NCBI RefSeq assembly: GCF_905171765.1
Contig: NC_053390.1
Coordinates: forward strand, 163,314,666 to 163,378,665
Length of the DNA stretch: 64,000 nt
Direction: 5' to 3'
Source of the DNA: Bufo bufo
Taxonomy: Eukaryota; Chordata; Amphibia; Anura; Bufonidae
In this document: in pieces, positions 1-10,990 of the stretch
Layout: each line of letters opens with the position of its first letter
How positions within the stretch are numbered: the stretch's first letter is position 1
Program-made: the position numbers and the translations under genes
Notes under the pieces: model-generated
What the model saw: the letters and a program-made list of their open reading frames with translations, nothing else
The model's database searches: none
What the model was told of the DNA's origin: nothing

Positions 1-730
1 CTAATGTCAAATAATAGAAAGCATCTGATTGCGGTTATTGCTGCTGATTATTAACTGTAATGACGCAGATACTTTTTCACATGGGTGATACATGTGCAGT
101 AATAATTTACTGTTGTTTGTTCAGCATTCTTTCACTTAAAGGGGTATTCCAGCTTTTATATATTGACGGCATAGCCTCCGGATTGGTCATCAGTATCAGA
201 TCAGTTGGGGTCCAACACCTGGCACCCCCACTGATCATAGCCGGCATTGGGAATTAAACAGTGGATGGGGATGGAAACAGAAGGCTCTGTTGGCGTAATG
301 ATCTTTTGGGGTACTGATGTTGAACCCCAACTAATCTGATGGTGATGACCTATTCTCCGGAACCAGTGGCATGTGGTGCTTAGTGGCAGCCTGGCAAATT
401 TATTACAATTTACGCCTGAAACTAGTGTAATTTATACCAGTCTATACCAGTTCATAGCTTTCAGAGATTTCACTTCTAGTGTATAGAAGGACAGAGATGC
501 ACCAAATTTATTAAGAGACCAGCATTTCTTAATAAATTAGGGGCACACACTAGGTCAATGTGACAATTACGCAAAAATAGAAAATATCTGATGGAGAGTT
601 TCCATCACTGTACATGAGGCCCACTGTGCAGAGCAAAGGTGATGAGTTGCCCAAACAACCCTCCAGATGTTGGCATCATGACTTCCATTGATAACAAAAG
701 CCAGGAAGCTATGTTGGATCCATTGTAGAG
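1..730. other. No gene; dispersed repeat fragment
   Basis: No coding region is recognised. Around 138-260 there is one end of a common repeat type (AAAGGGGTATTCC followed by a stretch containing ATCAGTATCAGATCAG and GGGGTCCAAC). Similar text recurs near 23975 and 44090-44450, so it is a dispersed repeat. The rest is unremarkable AT-rich DNA. Confidence 0.5.
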
Positions 731-1308
731 TAGTGATGAGCGGCAGGGGTCATATTCGAATTCGCGATATTTCGCGAATATTTTGTAGAATATTCGTTGA
801 AAATTCGCAAATTCGAAAATTCGCGAAAGGTAATGATTGTGTAATATGCGAATTTTCGGAATTAAATTTTTTTTTTATTGCGAATTTTTTATTGCAAATT
901 TTTCAACTTACAACTATTAGACAAAGAAGATTATATCACTATATTAGCTAAATTGCTCTATTCGATTTTTTTCGAATATTCTCTATATTGCTATAACTTT
1001 GTTTTTTCGAATATTCGTAATATTCTAAAACAAGAATATATAGCAATATAGCGAATATAAAAAAAAAACAAATATAGAGCAAAATTCGCAAACACTACTA
1101 CTCCTAAAGTCAAGTATATTGCAGCCTTCTTATTGGCCCACAAGCTAGAAGCAGTGAGGGATCATGTGTACTGATAAAAAAAATAATAATAAAAAAAAAA
1201 ATTCGAATATTCGAAATTTCGAATATATATAACTATATTCGAAATTTTCACGAATTTTCGAAGTACCTATATTCACGAAAAAAATTCGAATATTCGTGAT
1301 CAACACTA
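731..1308. mobile_element. Non-autonomous hAT-type MITE, AT-rich
   Basis: A 578-bp AT-rich element flanked by a perfect 8-bp direct repeat, TTGTAGAG, at 723-730 and 1309-1316. It begins TAGTGATGAGC and its other end reads TAGTGTTGATC in reverse complement, so the ends are imperfect inverted repeats. The interior holds many copies of the palindrome CGAATATTCG and of TTCGCGAA and has no transposase. An 8-bp target duplication with TAGTG ends is the hAT signature, and the ends resemble those of the larger hAT element at 51857-57087, which may be the kind of source that mobilised it (inference). The small frames inside are not genes. Confidence 0.85.
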
Positions 1309-1945
1309 TTGTAGAGGTGATAAAAATGGTTTTGAGGTTGTTCCCCTTGTTTGACAACAAGAATAGTGCTGCATGCTGTGCTATTCTTACCATCAAATGT
1401 AAAAGAAATCTAAGTAGGACACTGACAGAGATGGAAAAAATCCTATTATCAACTTCCATAGTCTTTATTTATACTACTTGTTATAAATCTCACCTAATTT
1501 GTATCTGACAGATAGGATACTGTGTATATAGACCGTTCAGAGCTCTTACAGATCTTACATTGCACTAATCAAATAAATGCAATTGCACACATTTACTTTT
1601 TTTAAGTGTCCACCAAGACCTTCATGGCATAGATTTACATGGCCAAGCAGCTGCATGCAAACCTTACATCACCAGGCACAATGCCAAGAGTTGGATGGAG
1701 TAGTGTAAAGCACAGCAACACTGGACTTTGAAGCAGTGGAAATGTGTTCTGTGGAGTGATGAATGATACTTCTATATCTGACAGTCTGATGGATGAGGCT
1801 GAATTTGATAAATGCCAGGAGAATTGCCTGACTGCATTGTGACAAATGTAAATTTTGGTCGAGGAGGGATAATGCAATAGGGTTATTTTTTTATGGGTTT
1901 GCCTAGGTCTCTTAGTTCCAGTGAGGGGAAATCTTATAGCATACC

Positions 1946-2530
1946 TGAGTTAAAAAAAAAAAAAAAAAAAAAAAAAGTTTACATAATGGCTGTGCTTCTT
2001 TGTACAATCATAACTGTGAAGGAGCAGTTAAGTTTGAGCTTCTCTAAAATGTTTTTAGCCATATTATTCCCTGTTTCAGCTGCACAGCTAGATGCATTTC
2101 ATTTAGAAGCAGGGGTATATCCCTTCTGCCAGCACTGTACTGCTGTGACATGCTTTCCCCTACTCCCCATTATGTTTGTTTTCAGCTTTGGATCTCACAG
2201 AACAGATAAGGAGCAATAGATCACACTTACAGAAAGGCAGGATGCTCCTGTGATGTTCACAAACATTGTAGAAACTGTTGTTTTATCAAGTTTAGTATCT
2301 CAGCTTCCTCTCATCCATCTTCTGAATCTCTGTTACTAGGGGTGGAGCTTGTCTTATAACTGTCAGTGGACTACAACTTAGGGTGAAGTGAGTCCCCCAG
2401 TGACCATGACTTTATAGTTGTTTTTCAGGTGGATGCAGGTATATTTTTTAGAAATTTTATGATTTAGAAATTTTTAGATACACCATTCTCTATCAATTGT
2501 TATGATTTTGTATAAGTACAGTGACTCTTT
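1946..2530. mobile_element. Insertion of unknown class inside the Tc1 relic
   Basis: About 585 bp separates two stretches that would be adjacent in an uninterrupted Tc1 transposase. It starts with a run of about 25 A residues at 1952-1976 and contains no recognised coding sequence. The flanks CTTA and CTTTA could be a short target duplication, but this is weak. It may be an insertion of a small retroposon or MITE. Confidence 0.35.
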
Positions 2531-3599
2531 AATGCTTCAGCTTACCAAGCATTTTTTGGACAATAGTATGCTTCCAACTTTATAGGAACAGTTTGGGTAA
2601 GGCTGTTTTCTGTTCCAGCATGTTCCAGCATGTTCCCCAGTGCACAAAGCTCCATAATGGCATGGTTGGATGAGTTTGGTGTGGAAAAACTTGACTGACC
2701 TGCACAGAGCCCTGACCTCAACCTCATGGAACACCTTTGGCATGAACTAGAACTGAGATTGTGAACCTGGCCCTCACAAATGCTCTTCTTGATGAATGGG
2801 CAAAACCTCCCACATTCACACTCCAAAATCTTAGAAAGCTTTCCCAGAAGAGTGAAAGCTGTTTTTCGCTACAGAAAGGGACCATGTTAGGCTACTTTCA
2901 CACTAGCGTTCGGGGCTCCGCTTGTGAGTTCCGTTTGAAGGCTCTCACAAGCGGCCCCGAACGGATCCGTACTGCCCCAATGCATTCTGAGTGGATGCGG
3001 ATCCGCTCAGAATGCATCAGTCTGGCTCCGTTCCGCCTCCATTCCGCTCAGCAGGCGGACACCCGAACGCAGCTTGCAGCGTTTTCGTGTCCGCCTGGCC
3101 GTGCGGAGCCAAACGGATCCGTCCAGACTTACAATGCAAGTCAATGGGGACGGATCCGTTTGACATTGACACAATATGGTGCAATTTCAAACGGATCCGT
3201 CCCCCATTGACTTTCAATGTAAAGTCAGGATTATACCATCAGATCGGAGTTTTCTCCAATCCGATGGTATATTTTAACTTGAAGCGTCCCCATCACCATG
3301 GGAACGCCTCTATGTTAGAATATACCATCGGATTTGAGTTACATCGTGAAACTCAAATCCGACAGTATATTCTAACACAGAGGCGTTCCCATGGTGATGG
3401 GGACGCTTCAAGTTAGAATATACTGAGAACTGTGTACATGACTGCCCCCTGCTGCCTGGCAGGTGCTGCCAGGCAGCAGGGGGCAGACCCCCCCCTCCTG
3501 TATTTAACTTATTGGTGGCCAGTGCGGGCCCCCCCTCCCTCCCCAGTATTAATTGTAACCAGTGCGGCCCCCCTCCCTCTATATTCATCGGTGGCCAGT

Positions 3600-3895
3600 G
3601 CGGATATTAAATATGACCAGTGCGGTCTCCCCCTCCCTCCCTCCCCAGTATTAAATATGAGCAGTGCGGTCTCCCCCTCCCTCCCCAGTATTAAATATGA
3701 GCAGTGCGGCCTCCCCCTCCCTCCCTCCCCAGTATTAAATATGAGCAGTGCGGTCTCCCCCTCCCTCCCTCCCCAGTATTAAATATGAGCAGTGCGGTCT
3801 CCCCCTCCCTCCCCAGTATTAAATATGAGCAGTGCGGTCTCCCCCTCCCTCCCTCCCCAGTATTAAATATGAGCAGTGCGGCCCCCCCCCCCTCC
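3600..3895. repeat. Minisatellite in the left arm of the foldback element
   Basis: Six to seven tandem copies of a unit of about 41-45 bp with core AGTATTAAATATGAGCAGTG followed by a C-rich CTCCCTCCC tract whose length varies between copies. The same unit appears in inverted orientation at about 4485-4640 with only three to four copies, so the two arms have expanded or contracted independently. Confidence 0.85.
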
Positions 3896-4484
3896 CTCTA
3901 TTCATTGGTGGCCAGTGCGGATTCAAAGTATTGTGATCAGTACGGCCTCTCCTCTCGACCCCCCCCCCCCATCATTGGTGGCAGCGGAGAGTACCGATCG
4001 GAGTCCCAGTTTAAATCGCTGGGGCTCCGATCGGTTACCATGGCAGCCAAGACGCTATTGCAGTCTTGGCTGCCATGGTTACTTAGCAACAAATAGCAGC
4101 ATTATACTTACCTGAAGAGCTGCGATCTATGTGACCGGCTGGGAGCTCCTCCTACTGGTAAGTTACAGGTCTATAGGCAATGCGCCGCACAGACCTGTCA
4201 CTTTACCAGTAGGAGGAGCTCCCGGCCGGACACAGACATCGCAGCTCTTCAGGTAAGTATAATGATTCTATTTGTTGCTAAGTAACCATGGCAGCCAAGA
4301 CTGCAATAGCGTCTTGGCTGCCATGGTAACCGATCGGAGCCCCAGCGAATTAAACTGGGACTCCGATCGGTACTCTCCGCTGCCACCAATGATGGGGGGG
4401 GGGGGGAGAGAGGAGAGGCCGCACTGATCACAATACTTTGAATCCTCACTGGCCACCAATGAATAGAGGGAGGGGGAGGCCGCA

Positions 4485-4640
4485 CTGCTCATATTTAATA
4501 CTGGGGAGGGAGGGGGAGACCGCACTGCTCATATTTAATACTGGGGAGGGAGGGAGGGGGAGACCGCACTGCTCATATTTAATACTGGGGAGGGAGGGAG
4601 GGGAAGACCGCACTGGTCATATTTAATATCCGCACTGGCC
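4485..4640. repeat. Minisatellite in the right arm (inverted, fewer copies)
   Basis: Reverse-complement counterpart of the minisatellite at 3600-3895, with three to four copies of CACTGCTCATATTTAATACT plus a G-rich tract. Confidence 0.8.
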
Positions 4641-5105
4641 ACCGATGAATATAGAGGGAGGGGGGCCGCACTGGTTACAATTAATACTGGGGAGGGAGGG
4701 GGGGCCGCACTGGCCACCAATAAGTTAAATACAGGAGGGGGGGGGGTCTGCCCCCTGCTGCCTGGCAGCATCTGTCAGTCATGTACACAGTTCTCAGTAT
4801 ATTCTAACTTGAAGCGTCCCCATCACCATGGGAACGCTTCTGTGTTTAGAATATACTGTCGGATCTGAGTTTTCCGAAGTGAAAAATCAGATCTGAAATA
4901 AACAGTTATGCAAACGGATCCGTTCTGAACGGATGCAAGCGTTTGCATTATAGGAGCGGATCCGTCTGATGAAACATCAGACGGACCCGCTCCGAACGCT
5001 AGTGTGAAAGTAGCCTTAATGCCTATGGTTTTAGAATGGGATGTCATAAAAGCTCCTGTAGATGTAATGGGTAGGTGTCCCAATAACTTTTCTCCATATA
5101 GTGTA

Positions 5106-6239
5106 TGTCACTCAAAGTCAAACGGTAACAAAGCCGTTTGTCTCCAGCAGGGACTTATTGGAATATCCTGGAGCTACAGAGTTGGATATAGCATAGTGGT
5201 TGCTATGTGAAATTCGTTTTGTCCGTTCTTCATGCTGTTTGATTCAACCTTGATTCTGTTGGAATATTTTACCATCCAGATGGAGCATTTGAGTTCACAT
5301 TTAGATGTACAGTTTTGCACAATAGGGGCTTATAATGGAGCCCAAATCATATTTTAACTTTAACCAGCGCTGCTTGTTTGACTCATTTAGGGCTACATTA
5401 TCATAATTACGGAAAGTTAATATCCCACTACTCCACTGTTGGTGAACCTGACATTTTAAGTGGCCATATTGATAGTGGCTTTCTTCTTTCAAGCCCAATT
5501 ATTTGACAAGGGCTATTGTATGTACGAGCCTACAGACCTGTGAATACATAGTATGTAAATGTATAACCATTTATTTGCTTTTAACTACTGACTTCCATTG
5601 TAAAAGCACTATTAAACTTGTGTATCTGTATTATATGTATGAACCATCCTGTTTTCTAACACACGAGGCCCCTTCTGTCTATAAACAAGCGGCTTGTCAA
5701 TAAATAACCTTCGTTTTTCAGCTATGACCCGTAAATCAGCTTTCAGCCCTGCACTACCATTCAGCTATTTGACATATACTTTATTTTCTTTACTGAACCC
5801 ATATACGGGTGATCCATAAATCCCGCAGGAGGTGCTCTGCTCTAGATCCAATTTCATCGATGTCTCTCAAGTTTATTGAGATAAATTGGCATCCATGGGA
5901 TATAGAAAGTATGAACAGATTGGAATGAGTGTCTGATGTGGAGCATCTGTCAAAGATTATTCTGTTCTATTAGGATGCGTTTAGTGTTCAGTGTATGCAG
6001 AAGGAAACACTGACAGAAATATGCTGAGCAGGTCTATTGACTTCACAGATTCTAAAAGAATCCAATGGATAGGTATTTATTCATATACTTTTTGGTCTAT
6101 GGGAAAACATAGTCTGCTGTCTTTTAATATGCACTTGGCCACTTTAAAGCTTGTATACTGTGCAGTATATCTTATTTTTCAATGATGGACTATGAACTAT
6201 ATAAGCAACCTATGGCATAAAAGCTTTACATTCAGAATA
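5106..6239. other. No gene seen
   Basis: Low-complexity-poor, AT-rich DNA between two Tc1-type elements. The small open frames have no recognisable motif, no consistent codon signal and no splice context. I see nothing to annotate. Confidence 0.5.
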
Positions 6240-6241
6240 TA

Positions 6242-7291
6242 CACTCACCTAAAGAATTATTAGGAACACCTGTTCTATTTCTCATTAATGCAATTATCTA
6301 GTCAACCAATCACATGGCAGTTCCTTCAATGCATTTAGGGGTGTGGTCCTGGTCAAGACAATCTCCGGAACTCCAAACTGAATGTCAGAATGGGAAAGGA
6401 AGGTGATTTAAGCAATTTTGAGCGTGGCATGGTTGTTGGTGCCAGACGGGCCGGTCTGAATATTTCACAATCTGCTCAGTTACTGCAATTTTCACGCACA
6501 ACCATTTCTAGGGTTTACAAAGAATGGTGGGAAAAGGGAAAAACATCCAGTATGCGGCAGTCCTGTGGGCAAAAATGCCTTGTGGATGCTAGAGGTCAGA
6601 GGAGAATGGGCCGACTGATTCAAGCTGATAGAAGAGCAACGTTGACTGAAATAACCACTCGTTACAACCGAGGTATGCAGCAAAGCATTTGTGAAGCCAC
6701 AACACGCACAACCTTGAGGCGGATGGGCTACAACAGCAGAAGACCCCACCGGGTACCACTCATCTCCACTACAAATAGGAAAAAGAGGCTACAATTTGCA
6801 CGAGCTCACCAAAATTGGACTGTTGAAGACTGGAAAAATGTTGCCTGGTCTGATGAGTCTCGATTTCTGTTGAGACATTCAAATGGTAGAGTCCGAATTT
6901 GGTGTAAACAGAATGAGAACATGTATCCATCCTCTGATGGCTACTTCCAGCAGGATAATGCACCATGTCACAAAGCTCTAATCATTTTAAATTGGTTTCT
7001 TGAACATGACAATGAGTTCACTGTACTAAAATGGCCCCCACAGTCACCAGATCTCAACCCAATAGAGCATCTTTGGGATGTGGTGGAACGGGAGCTTCGT
7101 GCCCTGGATGTGCATCCCTCAAATCTCCATCAACTGCAAGATGCTATCCTATCAATATGGGCCAACATTTCTAAAGAATGCTATCAGCACCTTGTTGAAT
7201 CAATGCCACGTAGAATTAAGGCAGTTCTGAAGGCAAAAGGGGGTCCAACACTGTATTATTATGGTGTTCCTAATAATTCTTTAGGTGAGTG
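6242..7291 (+). mobile_element. Tc1/mariner element with perfect 29-bp ends
   Basis: A 1,050-bp element between TA dinucleotides (6240-6241 and 7292-7293). The first 29 bp (CACTCACCTAAAGAATTATT and onward) are matched exactly by the reverse complement of the last 29 bp. It carries one open transposase frame. The perfect ends suggest relatively recent movement in trans, because the transposase itself is internally deleted. Confidence 0.92.
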
Positions 7292-7385
7292 TATTTTTGG
7301 AGATTTTCCTGCAGCATGGACCAAACATAAAGCTAAAATGCAACCTGGACAGAGCCTTAGGGTGGGTTTGCTTCAGGGTTATTGA
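6390..7385 (+). CDS. Tc1-like transposase, internally deleted (DD36E spacing)
   Basis: 331-residue open frame from an ATG at 6390. A helix-turn-helix region lies at about residues 13-45 (ending TTISRVYKEW), followed by a second DNA-binding region. The DDE triad is visible: D155 (WSDESRF), D189 (QQDNAPCH) and E226 ([10 protein letters not shown]). Residues 189 and 226 have 36 residues between them, the spacing described for the DD36E (Incomer) group of Tc1/mariner. Only 33 residues lie between D155 and D189, whereas the other Tc1 copy in this window (14610-15625) has 90. The GGGVMVWG-type segment is missing, so an in-frame deletion of roughly 55-65 residues has removed part of the catalytic core. 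The frame also reads through the right terminal repeat (end 7291) into flanking DNA before stopping at 7383-7385. It is probably inactive. Confidence 0.88.
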   Translation: MGKEGDLSNFERGMVVGARRAGLNISQSAQLLQFSRTTISRVYKEWWEKGKTSSMRQSCGQKCLVDARGQRRMGRLIQADRRATLTEITTRYNRGMQQSICEATTRTTLRRMGYNSRRPHRVPLISTTNRKKRLQFARAHQNWTVEDWKNVAWSDESRFLLRHSNGRVRIWCKQNENMYPSSDGYFQQDNAPCHKALIILNWFLEHDNEFTVLKWPPQSPDLNPIEHLWDVVERELRALDVHPSNLHQLQDAILSIWANISKECYQHLVESMPRRIKAVLKAKGGPTLYYYGVPNNSLGECIFGDFPAAWTKHKAKMQPGQSLRVGLLQGY

Positions 7386-7617
7386 GTTCCGTTATAGGTT
7401 CTGGAAAAAATAGTCCTGTCGACAGGACTTTTTTTTTCTGTCATGTATAATGGAAACAAACAGAGTAGTTACTTGGCTCCATACACATGTATTAGGATGG
7501 AGCAAAACGGAATGCCTCTTAAAGACTTCCATTTTGCATTCCGTCCTAGAATTCCGTTATAACTCTCTTATAACGGAACCTATAATGGAATTCAATAATG
7601 CCGATGCGAACCCGCCC
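7360..7617. mobile_element. MITE, GGGTGGGTT ends, TTA duplication
   Basis: A 258-bp element beginning GGGTGGGTTTGC and ending GCGAACCCGCCC, flanked by TTA at 7357-7359 and 7618-7620. The interior contains AACGGAA-type inverted blocks and a GTCCTGTCGACAGGAC palindrome. It belongs to the same group as 21546-21957. It has no coding capacity, and Harbinger-like mobilisation is an inference from the TTA duplication. Confidence 0.75.
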
Positions 7618-7620
7618 TTA

Positions 7621-8163
7621 CCCATTCTTTATACTTGACAATAAACTAAACAAGTAGAATTATATTTTATTGAATTATTACATTTTAAATCTGGTACCAG
7701 TGGAGGTCATTTGCGTAAAATTTATTTTTTTCTGCCTGTAAGAATGGTTCATATTTTATAGTTATAGATATATCACACATATGTATATAAATCAGGTACA
7801 AGTACTATACTGTATATTGTCATATTCTAGCTTTAAATAAAAAAACTACTGACAGCGTTTACAAGGTTCGGTATATGGCAGCTTACAGGCAGGTTACTTT
7901 GCAACACACCCAATATAAAAAACATGTAGAGTGCAAAATGACACACAACCTGTCATGCCACCATCCCGCTATACTGGGCGAGCATGGAGGCCACATCACC
8001 CACCCAGCTCTTGTCCAGAGGTCGATCCCGCTGGGTCCACTCTGCCTTCCAGAAGCGAAGACTGCCGCCAAAATCCTTTGTCCATCTCTGGAGGCCACAG
8101 CCAAAGCTAGGCTGCAAGGCCTCTTCCTGTGTACCATAGGTGTGCATGCGCTCCCCAGCTCTT
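7621..8163. other. No gene seen
   Basis: Unremarkable sequence. Short overlapping frames at 7875-8165 on both strands lack family motifs and are treated as chance. Confidence 0.45.
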
Positions 8164-8369
8164 AAAGGGGTGGTCTCAACTCAGACATTGGGGATATATT
8201 GCTAGGATATGCCCCCAATGTCTAATAGATGCAGGTCCCACCTCTGGGACCCACACTTATCTTTAGAACAGAGCCTGCAAAGTGAATGGGGGCTCTGTTC
8301 TACTGATAGGTGCAGGTCCCACTATCCTAGCAATATGCCTCTAATGTCTGAGGTGAGACAACCCCTTTG
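8164..8369. mobile_element. Short MITE with AAAGGGGT ends
   Basis: About 206 bp with imperfect inverted ends, AAAGGGGTGGTCTCAACTCAG and the complement of CTGAGGTGAGACAACCCCTTT. The interior folds back on GGATATGCCCCCAATGTCT and AGGTCCCAC blocks. It contains no open frame. AAAGGGGT-ended repeats recur throughout the window. Confidence 0.65.
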
Positions 8370-8399
8370 AAGGGCCAGTGCACTTTAGTTCTAATCTCT

Positions 8400-8880
8400 T
8401 CCAGCCAATGGCTGGACACCTGTGGGTACTTAAGGCGCCTTACCCAAGGGGGAGGTGCCTGAGTTTAGGTTTGTAGCTGGTTAGTTTAACTGGTGAAGGA
8501 GTGAATTCTGATTGGTTGCTTGTGTACTGAACCTCTGCTTGTTAACCAATTCTGATACTCTACTGCCTAAGCTGAGCTCAGATTAGCTTCACAGAATTGC
8601 ACAAACTCTGACTGCCCTGACCTCTGCCTGTTCACTGACTACGAGTATTGCCTGCTTTGCACCAGGGTCTCTGACCCCTGTGGGTCAACTGCCAACTACA
8701 CCAGAACTATTCCAAGAGGTAGCACATGGTAGCTCCCCTGTAGCAAAGACCAGATCCCTGTATATGGGTTTAAGGGTGAAAACCTGGGGACAGTCAGGAT
8801 TAATGCCCTTAGGACTAGGTCAAAGCCAAACCGGTTAGTTGGTATAGGGATTCCACAACCATTGTCCGTAACACAACCTC
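8400..8880 (+). repeat. LTR-like dispersed repeat
   Basis: The block from about 8610 to 8870 is clearly related to 29440-29690. Both contain AACT-CACCAG-ACTATTCCAAGA, AAAGACCAGATCCCT, AGGGTGAAAACC and GGTTAGTTGG in the same order. The upstream part has a GTACTTAAGGCG motif that could be a TATA-like element. The arrangement suggests fragments of an LTR of the same retrotransposon family, but no terminal TG/CA pair or target duplication was fixed. Confidence 0.4.
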
Positions 8881-9476
8881 TATATACATATGGTACGCAT
8901 GCTTCATTTTCTAAAACATATCAGTTCCATAAATGTCCCAGATGGGAATACCTCTTCAAATAAAGTCAATATGTACTGCTGTAACTAAGGTTTATTTTCA
9001 TTTATTTAATAGATATTCCTGTTTCTTGTTCAGTTGAGGTGAGAAGGTAAACGAAACAAAAAGTGCAGCAATATTGGTAGTTTAAAGGGAATCTGTCACC
9101 ATGATTCTGGACTATTATCTGCAGTAATACATGAGTAGTACGGTACATAAGGAGTCCAGATCTTTTTTTTTTTTTTCCTACTGCCTCTATTTCCCCACTG
9201 TCAGCACTGACATCTGCACTGAAATACGTGATCAAGTGGACATAGTTTCTGAGAAAATAACTGGTTGCACTTCCTATTGTTACTTTTGAGAAAAAATTCA
9301 CAGCTGAGTATAAAAATAATATCTCTGCAAGTACAAATCACATAAATACATTAATACCAAATCTTGGTAACGGTTTTAATCTCCGGCCTTCCTAGTCTAT
9401 GACAATTATTACATTTTAGTGGAAATCCAGATTTTTGTTGATGGACTTTTACTTAAATGAAACTAAAATATACAAA
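8881..9476. other. No gene; one repeat terminus near 9084
   Basis: Contains AAAGGGAATCTGTCACCA at about 9084, one end of a common dispersed repeat whose partner end is not apparent here, and an A-tract/T-tract near 9164-9177. No gene was recognised. Confidence 0.45.
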
Positions 9477-9713
9477 GGCTAGATTCAAACTAGCGTTAAA
9501 ATCTTCCGGCAGGCTGTTCTGGCAGAGGAACAGCCTGCCAGAGTTCATTGTATCTGGCATAGTCACTGCCGGAGCCCATTGACTCAGTTTTTTGTCCAGC
9601 AGCACCAATGCCGGAAATAGGCCAGATCCCCACCTGGTCCCATTATAGTGGTGTTCCATCCCTTTCCGACTATGACGGATTTGAAGATTTTAACACTAGT
9701 GTGAAACTAGCCT
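9477..9713. mobile_element. MITE related to the GGCTA..CACACTAGCG group
   Basis: About 237 bp, starting GGCTAGATTCAAACTAGCG and ending with ACACTAGTGTGAAACTAGCC. The interior carries a CCGGCAGGCTGTTC / GAACAGCCTGCC hairpin that also occurs in the copies at 43427-43621 and 57340-57836. It has no coding capacity. The flanks (AAA and TAA) are compatible with a decayed 3-bp duplication. Confidence 0.7.
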
Positions 9714-10114
9714 AAAACTGGAATGGAGATAAAAAATAAATGTATCTTGATTGCAATTACCTCGCATTTATTGTACTAGCATGCATAGCAGGAATTCATG
9801 AGATGAATGGCGTAATAAGCCTTACCTGCTCTACCAGGAGTAGTTTATTATATTGCATTAAGCAGTAATAGACTATTGTTATAGAGGAACTGCTTTAACA
9901 TTACAGCAGGTGCCATATTCAAACATGTTAAGGAAGATCCTCTTAAAAAATAATGAGCAATTATTAATAGATGAGATGTAGCTTGCTGTTCCATTTGCAT
10001 CCCACATGAAATTGAATTTCATAGGCTGTTCCTGTACCATTTCCAGTCTAGTAAAAAGGAGCAGTGAGGTGTTAGGCTAAAAAGTAGTCGGAAGCACAAA
10101 GATGTAAAGGGTTC
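9714..10114. other. No gene seen
   Basis: Unique-looking AT-rich sequence without motifs, terminal repeats or coding signal. Confidence 0.45.
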
Positions 10115-10514
10115 GTCCAAATTAAAATGTTATTATAGTAATCTGCTGTGGGGTTACCTCATCTTCACCAACCCCTCCGATTCAGCCCTGCTGCTCCGTC
10201 CTCTTTCCAGGCTGCATCCAGTGAGGTTGTGTTCTGTCTGCAGAAGTGATGTCCCGTATACCGCTGCAGACTATTACCGGCCTCAGTGGACTGGGACCAT
10301 ACACCGCTGAGGTAAGTGATTGGCTGCAGCAGTATATAGGAAGTCATTGCTGCAGCTGCAACAGTACGACACTGGATGCAGCCCTGGGAAGAGGAAGATG
10401 CAGCAGGGCTGGGTTGGAGGGGCTGGTGACAGTGAGGTTAGTTATTTTATTAATTTACCGTCCCCACAGCAGATCATTATACCGGTAATTAAATTTTAAC
10501 TTGGACGACCATTT
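10115..10514. mobile_element. MITE with AAAGGGTTCGTCC / GGACGACC ends
   Basis: Imperfect inverted repeat of about 400 bp. GTCCAAATTAAAATGTTATTATAGTAATCTGCTGTGGGG-type text at 10126-10155 is mirrored at 10465-10508, and CAGCCCTGCTGC opposes GCAGCAGGGCTG further in. There is no open frame of note. Frames on both strands arise from the symmetry. Confidence 0.6.
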
Positions 10515-10779
10515 AACCCATTCTTAGCTAAATTTAATATGCAGTATGTGTTACTATGTGTTATCCTGTGGATAAGTGATAAATATATGATTGCTGGAGC
10601 CTCACTGTTGGCTGTCACTCCCATAGACTTTGGATGGAGCGGGCATGAATGCCCACCACTCCTGTCATGAAAGGGTAGGGAATATCCAAGTTAAAAACAG
10701 TCTACTGTTGGGTCCTAGTGGGACAGTCCATGGGGTGGCGGTGCCAGCACTGTCAGGCCCTAGCCCAGCGAGTCCCTGG

Positions 10780-10990
10780 TAGTCAAGAAATATGGAGAGA
10801 ATACCGCAGCACTCAATATCTTCAATGCAAATTCAGGGTTTGTTCCCCAACAGTGCGACATTTCGACTACAATGAGTCTTTTTCAAGCAGAATATGAACA
10901 TACACCAGTGTTGAGCATGTATAAATACCTAAGTGCCATATACCCTGTGGGTCATTGCCCACCCATAGGGGTCAGATCAGGGTAGGGAAC
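10780..10990 (-). repeat. Dispersed repeat with a degenerate hammerhead-like core
   Basis: On the minus strand the segment 10890-10850 reads TTGAAAAAGACT..AGTCGAAATGTCGCAC. This resembles the CUGANGA / stem II / GAAA layout of a small hammerhead ribozyme, but the first core motif is altered (TTGAAAA). The stem GACT/AGTC is intact. Better matches lie at 31688-31723 and 32213-32256. It is probably a decayed copy of a related repeat. Confidence 0.3.

Larger units (their letters stand above)
2890..5015. mobile_element. 2.1 kb foldback element, GGCTACTTTCACAC ends, TTA duplication
   Basis: A 2,126-bp element that is almost one long inverted repeat. It begins GGCTACTTTCACACTAGCG, ends with the reverse complement, and is flanked on both sides by TTA (2887-2889 and 5016-5018). 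The arms pair along nearly their whole length around a centre near 4180-4190, where GGAGCTCC blocks and CCTGAAGAGCTGCGA oppose each other. The arms carry unequal numbers of a 41-45 bp minisatellite. There is no transposase. A 3-bp TTA duplication is typical of PIF/Harbinger elements, so that superfamily is the best guess (inference). It lies inside a Tc1 relic. Proline-rich frames inside are repeat artefacts. Confidence 0.85.
1605..5103 (+). pseudogene. Tc1/mariner relic, split by two insertions
   Basis: Decayed Tc1-like element on the plus strand. Transposase-like sequence is visible in pieces: about 1610-1945 (middle of the gene) and 2531-2880 (C-terminal third, where 2710-2745 reads PDLNLMEHLW, matching the Tc1 [10 protein letters not shown] motif). 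The right terminal repeat lies at about 5074-5103 (GGTGTCCCAATAAC..ATATAGTG) and is followed by TA. The left terminal repeat was not found, so the 5' part is lost. Stops and frame changes occur throughout, so no protein is made. An A-rich block (1946-2530) and a 2.1 kb foldback element (2890-5015) interrupt it. The ends resemble a Tc1 family common in fish and frogs (recognition from memory). Confidence 0.7.

Noticed and set aside
3432..4771. Proline- and serine-rich frames on both strands
   Set aside because: They lie in a palindromic element with a C-rich minisatellite, and mirrored versions occur on the opposite strand.
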